Position numbers and translations under genes: made by a program | The notes under the pieces: model-generated | What the model was told of the DNA's origin: nothing | The model's database searches: none | Seen by the model: only the letters and a program-made list of their open reading frames with translations | Assembly: GCF_008364825.1 (NCBI RefSeq) | Contig: NZ_VTTO01000022.1 | Span: forward strand, 1-64,000 | DNA from: Azospirillum sp. B21 | GTDB taxonomy: Bacteria; Pseudomonadota; Alphaproteobacteria; Azospirillales; Azospirillaceae | Direction: 5' to 3' | Length of the DNA: 64,000 nt | In this document: positions 54,821-64,000 of the stretch, in pieces | Layout: each line of letters begins with the position of its first letter | Numbering within the stretch: the first letter of the stretch is position 1

Positions 54821-55563
54821 CACTTTCCCCATCGATGCTTTATTATGTAATATTCATATCCTCTCGCCACATCATTATAATCGACAGGATCATCTCCAAA
54901 TGGCGCACGTCCTCCGATCCCAAGATAGGCTTCAAATATACTGGGCGCCCTCCCCCATGACGGGTCACTTTTCCCATGTGTCACTTGATACCAGCCAGCC
55001 ATCCTTTGAAGGGTATCCAATGAATATCCCGTCGCAGCGCCAACGGCACCATAATGGAAGTTCCCAAACTCCTCGTACTCTCTCGATATCCTTTTATAAT
55101 CCCATGGACCATAACTTTTGACCTGATCATAAAACCATAAATCACCCACGACAGTATGCGCCCAATGATTCTCCGCCTCTTTTATGTTCTTATCGATATC
55201 CACACCCGGCGGAGCTTTCGGCACGCCATTCCCGGGAGTGTAACCCTGGGATTGAGCGTGACCGCTGCCGGACGGCCAACCGCGCTCATGTTCTGAAACG
55301 AGCACATCCTCACCGCTTACAGTTCGGATGTATTCGTTGACATGAACCGTAACGCCATGCTCCGCCTTATCGTTCAGACGTCCGGCAAAGTCACGGCGGG
55401 AATTATCAGGATATAGCGCGTCAAACCCGCGCGTCACCTTCGCAATCCATCGCTCACGCTCCGGATCCGCAGCATTCCAATAACGCGGATCCCGCATCAT
55501 CGCGTGCAGAGCATCCAATGCCGATGCCTTTGTCCGTTGACTGGACATAACGCCCGCCCCCAT
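54820..55563 (-). CDS. Polymorphic toxin type 44-like protein
   Basis: The protein has 247 residues from the ATG at 55563 (a TTG at 55623 and ATG at 55548 are alternatives). The C-terminal half matches the toxin-44 (Ntox44) pattern: WFYDQVKSYGPWDYK, YEEFGNFHYGAVGAATGY, LQRMAGWYQVTHGKSDPSWG and PFGDDPVDYNDVARGYEY. The N-terminal half (DPRYWNAADPERERWIAKV, GFDALYPDNSRRDF) is a short leader without PAAR, VgrG, RHS or secretion-signal domains, so the delivery route is unclear. Two membrane-anchored genes follow. Activity is unknown; the toxin-44 fold is predicted to be a nuclease or peptidase. Confidence 0.72.
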   Translation of the reverse strand: MGAGVMSSQRTKASALDALHAMMRDPRYWNAADPERERWIAKVTRGFDALYPDNSRRDFAGRLNDKAEHGVTVHVNEYIRTVSGEDVLVSEHERGWPSGSGHAQSQGYTPGNGVPKAPPGVDIDKNIKEAENHWAHTVVGDLWFYDQVKSYGPWDYKRISREYEEFGNFHYGAVGAATGYSLDTLQRMAGWYQVTHGKSDPSWGRAPSIFEAYLGIGGRAPFGDDPVDYNDVARGYEYYIIKHRWGK

Positions 55564-55680
55564 CACAACACACCTGGAATAGGAATATTTGCTCAACACC
55601 TCTTCGTCCAGACATAAATTCAAATCTCAACATCTGAAGAACTGCCTGTTCGCCTGATCGAAGTTAGGAATTTCCGCCCA

Positions 55681-56067
55681 TCACCCCAGCAGCGCCACCG
55701 CCCACAGCGCCAGCAGCGTCACCAGCACCGCCTCGCCCAGTCCGATCAGCCCGCGCAGCCCCAGCGCCACCCACCAACTCGCCCAATCGCGGCGGTGGCG
55801 AACCTCCTTAAGCAACCGTTCCTGGATGCCGGCGACGGTGCGGCGGGCCGACAGGCTGGCGATGCCGCCGACCAGCGCCACCACGCCGGTGCCCAGCACG
55901 AAGTACAGCGCCCCCTTCCAGCCGGCGAAATGGTCGGGATCGTTCAGGTAATGCCCGGCGCCGACGACGATCCACACCGCAGCCGGCCAGACGCCGACGA
56001 TTTCCGGCCCCGGCCCATTCTGCGGTGCTCCGTCCTTCTGCCCGTCGCTCATCGCAGCCTCCCTCAT
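55681..56067 (-). CDS. Small membrane protein, 128 aa
   Basis: I do not recognise a family. There are four hydrophobic stretches (AAVWIVVGAGHYL, ALYFVLGTGVVALVGGIASL, WWVALGLRGLIGL and AVLVTLLALWAVALL). Its ATG overlaps the stop of the upstream gene (56064-56067, ATGA on the minus strand), so it is coupled to the PAS_5-like protein. A start at 56052 (MSDGQ) is possible but loses the overlap. Confidence 0.65.
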   Translation of the reverse strand: MREAAMSDGQKDGAPQNGPGPEIVGVWPAAVWIVVGAGHYLNDPDHFAGWKGALYFVLGTGVVALVGGIASLSARRTVAGIQERLLKEVRHRRDWASWWVALGLRGLIGLGEAVLVTLLALWAVALLG

Positions 56068-56891
56068 CCGCCCGGCACATGGCGGTAGGCCAGCACCCGC
56101 GTCGCCGGCCCGCCCTCGACGTCGGCGAGCGGCAGCAGCAACTCGACGAACTTCGCCCCCGGCAGCATCGGGTCGTCACGCACCAGCAGGCAACGCGGCT
56201 CGCCGCTCTCCAGGCAAAGGCGCAGGTCGGACAGCCAGCGCTGCGCCGCCTGTTCGGGATGGCACTCCGTCACCCGCCGCGTGGTCGGCCGCCCGTCCAG
56301 CCGGCGCTGCAGCGCCCGGCCGCAGGATTTGTAGACGAAATCGCTGCCGTCGGCGGTCGGCTCCATCAGGGCGATGCGCGGCACGCTCTCGCGCACCTGG
56401 GCGGTGTCGATCTCGACCGCCAGCGGCATGCGGCGCTTGCGCTTCAGCCGGAGCCAGTGCGTGTAGAGCACACGGACCTGCGGCGACTGCTCCACGTCGA
56501 TCGGGTCGGCGCGGCAGGGCGGCGGCGGAACGTCGAGCACCGGTGTGGCGACCGGCGCGTCGGCGAAGGCGGCGGCGGCCGGCACCGGCTGGGAGACCGG
56601 CGGCATCGGCCGCGACGCCGCGGCGGTGACCAGTGCATGCGCCTGGCCCGCCGCCGTGTGCCCGATCCGCCCGCCATGCTTCTTCAGCATCGGCAGCGGC
56701 GCCCAGGCCGTGCAGGTGTGATAGCCCTTGGTGACGCGGCGGTAGTCCTGGCTGCTGGCGGTGCGGCATTCGCCCTCAACGCCGTGGCGGGCGACGTAGA
56801 CCAGCGTGTTGTCCTCCGACAGCGCGCGTTCCCCGCCCCACGAGACGCAGGCGGCGCAGGCGCGGCTGTCCTTGGCGAATGCGTGGCTCAT
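56064..56891 (-). CDS. Cys-rich N-terminus fused to a PAS_5-like domain
   Basis: The protein has 275 residues. The first 75 carry four spaced Cys (SRACAACVSWGGE, VEGECRTAS, YHTCTAWAP), suggesting a metal or redox site. A Pro/Ala linker follows. The C-terminal 130 (YTHWLRLKRKRRMPLAVEID, RIALMEPTADGSDFVYKSCG, KFVELLLPLADVEGG) resemble PAS_5. The ATG at 56891 is chosen because the Cys block begins there; the open frame to 57134 has no such content. It is coupled to a membrane protein downstream. A sensory role is inferred. Confidence 0.65.
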   Translation of the reverse strand: MSHAFAKDSRACAACVSWGGERALSEDNTLVYVARHGVEGECRTASSQDYRRVTKGYHTCTAWAPLPMLKKHGGRIGHTAAGQAHALVTAAASRPMPPVSQPVPAAAAFADAPVATPVLDVPPPPCRADPIDVEQSPQVRVLYTHWLRLKRKRRMPLAVEIDTAQVRESVPRIALMEPTADGSDFVYKSCGRALQRRLDGRPTTRRVTECHPEQAAQRWLSDLRLCLESGEPRCLLVRDDPMLPGAKFVELLLPLADVEGGPATRVLAYRHVPGG

Positions 56892-57153
56892 TAGGGCGTA
56901 TCTCCAAAGGGTATGCGAAACGGGAGAAGGGGAATTGATGCGTCCCTTTCCCGCCCGGTTCAAGACCCGCATGGGGCGGCAGTGCCGTGCCCGAGATTCA
57001 GTCATGCGAGGGTGACATCCATGCCACCCCTTCCCCCCCGGCCCGGAACCCCCTATAAGGGGGCCTTGCACGACATGCCCATCCCCGCTCTCCGTCTCCG
57101 GTCCTCCGGCGCCGGGGGGTTTTCGGCTGACCACACTTCAGAGAAGCGGACCC

Positions 57154-60400
<3,247 letters not shown>

Positions 60401-60402
<2 letters not shown>

Positions 60403-60449
60403 GGACGGACGACGGCGCGGCGGACCTCCTCCGCGCCGTCTTCGTCCTT
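60401..60449 (+). terminator. Hairpin terminator between carB and greA
   Basis: GACGGCGCGG/CCGCGCCGTC forms a 10-bp stem around a ten-base loop, with an AAGGAC/GTCCTT outer extension. The T-run is poor, so it may attenuate rather than stop transcription. Confidence 0.5.
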
Positions 60450-60498
60450 GATGTCGCTTTGGACAGGTCGAACGACTGCAAGCGGTGATGGACCGAAC

Positions 60499-60972
60499 AT
60501 GGAAAAAGTTCCGATGACAGCGGCGGGCTTCAACCGCCTCCAGGAGGAATTGAAGCACCTTAAGATCACCGAACGCCCGGCGGTCATCAAAGCCATCGCG
60601 GAAGCCCGCGAACATGGCGACCTTTCGGAAAACGCCGAGTATCACGCGGCGCGCGAACGTCAGAGCTTCATCGAAGGCCGCGTGCTGGAGCTTGAGGACA
60701 AGATCAGCCGCGCCGAGGTCATCGACCCGGCCAAGCTGACGGGCAACACCGTGAAGTTCGGTGCGACCGTGACCCTGGCCGACCAGGACACGGACGAGGA
60801 GACGACCTACCAGATCGTCGGCCAGGACGAGAGCGACATCAAGAACCGCCTGCTGTCGATCCAGGCGCCGCTGGCCCGCGCCCTGATCAACAAGTCCGTC
60901 GGCGACAGCGTGGAAGTCTCCACCCCCGGCGGCTCCAAGCTGTACGAGATTGTTTCGGTCGAGTTCCGCTGA
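60499..60972 (+). CDS. greA: Transcription elongation factor GreA
   Basis: GreA rescues backtracked RNA polymerase by stimulating transcript cleavage. It has 157 residues. An N-terminal coiled coil ([40 protein letters not shown]) carries the acidic tip DLSENAEY. The C-terminal domain ([15 protein letters not shown]-type, here [19 protein letters not shown]) follows. The ATG at 60499 gives the usual length. Confidence 0.96.
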   Translation: MEKVPMTAAGFNRLQEELKHLKITERPAVIKAIAEAREHGDLSENAEYHAARERQSFIEGRVLELEDKISRAEVIDPAKLTGNTVKFGATVTLADQDTDEETTYQIVGQDESDIKNRLLSIQAPLARALINKSVGDSVEVSTPGGSKLYEIVSVEFR

Positions 60973-60995
60973 GACTTCGGCCCTTCCCCCGGAAG

Positions 60996-61035
60996 CCCCC
61001 CTCTCCCCCCCGGGGAGAGGGTCGGGGTGAGGGGG
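60996..61035. repeat. REP-like palindrome, copy 1
   Basis: The C-rich/G-rich palindrome CCCTCTCC...GGAGAGGG, with the tail GTCGGGGTGAGGGGG, is the reverse complement of the copy at 61100 with few changes. The pair could fold a transcript into one large hairpin after greA. Confidence 0.75.
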
Positions 61036-61099
61036 ATGCACCGCGTGACGCCACTTGGCGCGCTACGCCTTTGCGACTCATATAATCCTCGCCACGCGT

Positions 61100-61137
61100 C
61101 CCCCTCACCCTAACCCTCTCCCCGGGGGGGAGAGGGG
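61100..61137. repeat. REP-like palindrome, copy 2 (inverted)
   Basis: CCCCCTCACCCTAACCCTCT then CCCCGGGGGGGAGAGGGG is inverted with respect to the copy at 60996. The 64 bp between them contain no gene. Confidence 0.75.
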
Positions 61138-61152
61138 ACGTTCAGCGCCCCC

Positions 61153-62082
61153 TCACCCCCGCAGCTTGTCCCTGAAGAACTCCGTCACCCGCCGGATCGC
61201 GTCCGAGCGGGCGTCTTCGTTCGTGCCGACATGGGCCGTTCCATCAGGTGCGGTGGCGAGATCCCCGCGCTTGCGCACCGGGGCGTCGGGGGCGTCGAAA
61301 CCGTGGTAGGTGTCGGGATAGACCACCAGTTCCATCCTGTCCTTCACGCCCTCGCGCCCCGCCAGTTCAGCGCAGGCCTCCGGCGGCGTCCAGTCGTCCT
61401 TGTCGCCGACCAGCAGCAGCAGCGGGCCGTCGGGCCGCCAGTCCTCGTTGCTCAGCGACGCACGGCAGCCGGGGTAGAAGGCCACGGCGGCGCGGAAACC
61501 GCCCTCCTCCGATCCCGCCGGCCCGTCTTCCCCGGCGCCATAGGCGGCCAGCACGGTACCCGCCCCCTGCGACCAGCCGATCAGGCCGATGCGGGCATGA
61601 TCCACCTCCGGCCGCTTGCGCAGAAAGGCCAGCGCCGCCCAGGCGTCGCGCTTGCGCTCCACCGTGGCGCGGACGGTGCGGTCCTTCAGCGCGGTGGTGC
61701 AGACCTCCTCCACCTCGCGCGGACCGAAGCTGTCGACCATCAGCACCTCATAGCCCTGGCGCTGCAGGTGGGTTGCCCACCAGACATGGCGCGGCGACAC
61801 CCGGCCGTTGCGGGCATAGAGGCCGCCGCAGCCATGCAGCATGACCACCGCCGGGTGCGGACCGGCGCCCGAGGGACGCAGCAGCCGTCCGCTCAGCATC
61901 GTCGGCGCCCCGCCGGTCAGGTCGCCATCGGTGGACGGAAAGCGGACGATCTCCTCGGCATGGACGCCGACCGCGGCCTGGGCCGTTCCCACATAGGTCG
62001 ACGTCCCGGCGGCGAACACCGCGATACCGGCACACAGCGCCGCACCCAACACAGCCGCGCGACCGCGGGCGGAAGCCTTCAT
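61153..62082 (-). CDS. Secreted dienelactone-hydrolase-family esterase
   Basis: The protein has 309 residues. A signal peptide (GRAAVLGAALCAGIAVFAAG, ending around TAQAA) is followed by an alpha/beta hydrolase. It has an oxyanion HGCGGLYARNGR, nucleophile Ser in IGWSQGAGTV, Asp in VGDKDDWTPPE and His in TYHGFDAP. The Ser replaces the Cys of classical DLH. It is probably a periplasmic esterase with unknown substrate. The start MKASARG at 62082 gives the best signal peptide. Confidence 0.87.
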   Translation of the reverse strand: MKASARGRAAVLGAALCAGIAVFAAGTSTYVGTAQAAVGVHAEEIVRFPSTDGDLTGGAPTMLSGRLLRPSGAGPHPAVVMLHGCGGLYARNGRVSPRHVWWATHLQRQGYEVLMVDSFGPREVEEVCTTALKDRTVRATVERKRDAWAALAFLRKRPEVDHARIGLIGWSQGAGTVLAAYGAGEDGPAGSEEGGFRAAVAFYPGCRASLSNEDWRPDGPLLLLVGDKDDWTPPEACAELAGREGVKDRMELVVYPDTYHGFDAPDAPVRKRGDLATAPDGTAHVGTNEDARSDAIRRVTEFFRDKLRG

Positions 62083-62252
62083 TCTCCAGCGTCCCCGATA
62101 CCCGGCGCCGGCCACGACGGCGGCGCTCGCGGTTGCAACATTAAACCCCGGCGCTGCGGAAGGCCATGGCCGCCCCTCAATTGTCCCCGGCGGCTGCCCT
62201 GCCCGATGGTGGACGCTGCCTTGCAGCCCTGTTTGCGCTAGGCTGTGCTCCC

Positions 62253-63587
62253 ATGACCGACGCCCCCCTCCCGCCCCCGCCCGCTCCGCCGCCCTCCGCT
62301 ACGATCCCTGCATTCGGCGTCTTCTGCCTCTACTGGCTGCGGCTGGGGCTGACCAGCTTCGGCGGGCCGGCCGGGCAGATCGCCATGATGCAGAGCGAAC
62401 TGGTCGACCGGCGCCGCTGGATCGACCAGACGCGGTTCCTGCACGCGCTGAACTTCTGCATGCTGCTGCCGGGGCCGGAGGCGCAGCAGCTCGCCACCTA
62501 TATCGGTTGGCGGCTGCACGGTGTGCGCGGCGGGCTGGTGGCCGGCGGGCTGTTCGTGCTGCCGGGCGCCCTGGTCCTGCTCGCCCTGTCCTGGATCGCC
62601 GCCGCCCATGGCGACACCGGGCTGGTCGGTGCGCTGTTCGACGGCATCAAACCGGCGGTGGTGGCGATCATCGTCGCCGCGGTTTGGCGGATGGGCCGCC
62701 GCACGCTGAAGGGACCGGCGGCGGTGGCGATGGCCGGTGCCGCCTTCCTGGCGCTGTTCGCGCTGCATCTGCCCTTCCCGCTGGTCATCGGCGCCGCGGC
62801 GGTGGTCGGCGGCGTCGCGGCGCGGATGGGCCGCCACTGGTTCGCCCACCCGCATCCGGTGGCCGACGGCGACTCCGCAGCCGACGCCCCGGCGGAGCCG
62901 GCGCCCAGGCCCGGCCGACTGCTGGTCCTGGCGGCACTGTTCGTTCTGCTGTGGGCGGTGCCGGTGGGAGCGGTGCTGCTGGCCTTCGGGACAGACCCCT
63001 GGCGCGGCATCGCGGCGCTGTTCACCAAGGCGGCCTTCGTCACCTTCGGCGGCGCCTATGCCGTTCTGCCCTATATCGCCGGGCAGGCGGTGGACGCCTA
63101 TGGCTGGCTCGGCCCGCGCGAGATGGTCGACGGGCTGGCATTGGCCGAGACGACGCCGGGGCCGCTGATCCTGGTCACGCAGTATGTCGGCTTCTTCGCC
63201 GGCTGGAACCGGCCGGGTGTGCTGTCGCCGGGGGTGGCGGGAACGCTGGGGGCGGTGCTGACGACCTACGTCACCTTCCTGCCCTGCTTCCTGTTCATCT
63301 TCGCCGGAGCCCCCTATGTGGAGCGGCTGATCCACAACCGTCTGGCCGCCGGGGCACTGGCCGCCATCGCCGCGGCGGTGGTGGGGGTGATCCTGAACCT
63401 AGGTGTCTATCTGGGGATGGCGGTGCTGCTGCCGGACGGGCAGTCTGCCGGACGCATGATCTGGACCTGGGCGATCATGCTGGCCGCGCTCTACGCCCTG
63501 ACCCGGCGCGGCGTGGCAATCCACTGGGTGGTTCTGGGGGGAGCCGCGGCGGGCCTGCTCCAGGCGCTCGCCGCATCTTCCCTGTAG
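62253..63587 (+). CDS. chrA: Chromate efflux transporter ChrA
   Basis: The 444-residue long-chain ChrA has two homologous halves. Each opens with the family motif: LRLGLTSFGGPAGQIAMMQ with LHALNFCMLLPGPEAQQLA in the first, and FTKAAFVTFGGAYAVLPYIA with LALAETTPGPLILVTQYVGF in the second. About ten to twelve membrane helices are visible. It exports chromate, giving resistance; the natural substrate may be sulfate-like oxyanions. The ATG at 62253 is used; the in-frame start at 62166 adds a non-conserved leader. No chrB is adjacent. Confidence 0.92.
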   Translation: MTDAPLPPPPAPPPSATIPAFGVFCLYWLRLGLTSFGGPAGQIAMMQSELVDRRRWIDQTRFLHALNFCMLLPGPEAQQLATYIGWRLHGVRGGLVAGGLFVLPGALVLLALSWIAAAHGDTGLVGALFDGIKPAVVAIIVAAVWRMGRRTLKGPAAVAMAGAAFLALFALHLPFPLVIGAAAVVGGVAARMGRHWFAHPHPVADGDSAADAPAEPAPRPGRLLVLAALFVLLWAVPVGAVLLAFGTDPWRGIAALFTKAAFVTFGGAYAVLPYIAGQAVDAYGWLGPREMVDGLALAETTPGPLILVTQYVGFFAGWNRPGVLSPGVAGTLGAVLTTYVTFLPCFLFIFAGAPYVERLIHNRLAAGALAAIAAAVVGVILNLGVYLGMAVLLPDGQSAGRMIWTWAIMLAALYALTRRGVAIHWVVLGGAAAGLLQALAASSL

Positions 63588-63609
63588 AAGGCCGCTAGGC
63601 CTTGCCCGT

Positions 63610-64000
63610 TCAGCGCCGGGTGGCGCGGGCGGGCGGCGTCTCGGCCTCGTCCTCGACGAAATCCTCGTCCTCGTCGTCCTCGGTCCCTTCCGGGATGTCG
63701 GGCGAATCGACGTCGATGGGAACGCCGGGGGTGTGCTTGCTGGTGCGGATCGACAGGGCCGACTTCACATGGGCGACGTTGGGCGCCGACGTCAGCTTGG
63801 TCGTCAGGAAGCGCTGGTAGTCGTCCCAGTCCTCCGCCACGATCTTCAGCACGAAATCATATTCACCGGCCAGCATGTTGCACTCACGCACGAGCGGCCA
63901 GCTGTTGACGAGCTCCTCGAATTTCTTTAGGTCCGCTTCGGCCTGGCTGCTGAGGCCGACCTGGGCGAACACCGTGACGCCAAACCCCAGTGCATCGGGG
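63610..64000 (-). CDS. Lrp/AsnC-family regulator (5' partial) with acidic tail
   Basis: The gene runs off the right edge; the DNA-binding domain is missing. What remains is the RAM/AsnC ligand-binding domain. It reads PDALGFGVTVFAQVGLSSQA at the edge, then FEELVNSWPLVRECNMLAGE, YDFVLKIVAEDWDDYQRFL and TSAPNVAHVKSALSIRTSKH. A C-terminal extension of about 35 residues is strongly acidic (EGTEDDEDEDFVEDEAE), which is unusual for Lrp. It senses an amino acid or a related effector. Codons are open from 63610 to 63999. Confidence 0.85.
   Translation of the reverse strand, partial: PDALGFGVTVFAQVGLSSQAEADLKKFEELVNSWPLVRECNMLAGEYDFVLKIVAEDWDDYQRFLTTKLTSAPNVAHVKSALSIRTSKHTPGVPIDVDSPDIPEGTEDDEDEDFVEDEAETPPARATRR

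Overview
The window reads as one chromosomal contig of a G+C-rich alphaproteobacterium, most like Azospirillum or a close Rhodospirillales relative. The basis is recognition of the gene set (B12-dependent NrdJ, NapEDABC, a FYDLN-acid TIGR02300 protein, a 568-residue S1, an EcfG-type promoter before otsA) together with strong G/C bias at third codon positions. The assignment is inference; no database was searched.

Most of the window is core housekeeping. The left part holds the 3' end of sucB, a lipase-like hydrolase, a PAS protein, formyl-CoA transferase (frc), an HRDC protein, a ferritin-like protein and the helicase hrpB. The middle holds ppdK, a GGDEF/EAL protein, nrdJ, a PRC-barrel protein, the aroA-cmk-rpsA operon, TIGR02300, tRNA-Ala(GGC), a GntR/PfkB-kinase divergon, a LuxR-type regulator, a LysE exporter, tRNA-Val(GAC), an N-formylglutamate amidohydrolase, otsA-glk and a ModE-like regulator. 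Further right are membrane proteins, a TrmH-type methylase, msrA, a PAS_5/FtsK pair, DinB- and FMN-type proteins, a 7TMR histidine kinase, MgtC, the napEDABC operon, carB, greA, a dienelactone hydrolase, chrA and a partial Lrp-type regulator.

Two accessory regions stand out by base composition. (1) 10242-13718 is an A+T-rich island just after hrpB. It holds an AAA ATPase and a DUF4435/TOPRIM-type protein resembling the PARIS (AriA/AriB) anti-phage system. Two tandem 81-bp miniature elements lie on the left and an IS5-family element on the right; all share one terminal-inverted-repeat family, so the unit may move as a composite. (2) 53831-55563 holds an orphan polymorphic toxin-44-like gene followed by two paralogous membrane-anchored proteins that could be immunity proteins. 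The 3' thirds of the two paralogues are nearly identical in DNA.

Non-coding content includes two candidate small RNAs of shared design on the minus strand (about 29054-29131 and 35270-35372). Each has a 5' hairpin, an unpaired CCUCC anti-Shine-Dalgarno segment and a strong terminator. Other sites are an FNR/FixK box with class II spacing before nap, an EcfG-type promoter before otsA, a possible NrdR box before nrdJ, several rho-independent terminators, REP-like palindromes and a 204-bp long-inverted-repeat element.

The working themes are central carbon and C1/C2 metabolism (sucB, frc, ppdK, glk), nucleotide synthesis (nrdJ, cmk, carB), stress tolerance (otsA, msrA, ferritin-like, DinB) and anaerobic nitrate respiration (nap). 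Around these lies a signalling layer of PAS, GGDEF/EAL and histidine-kinase proteins.
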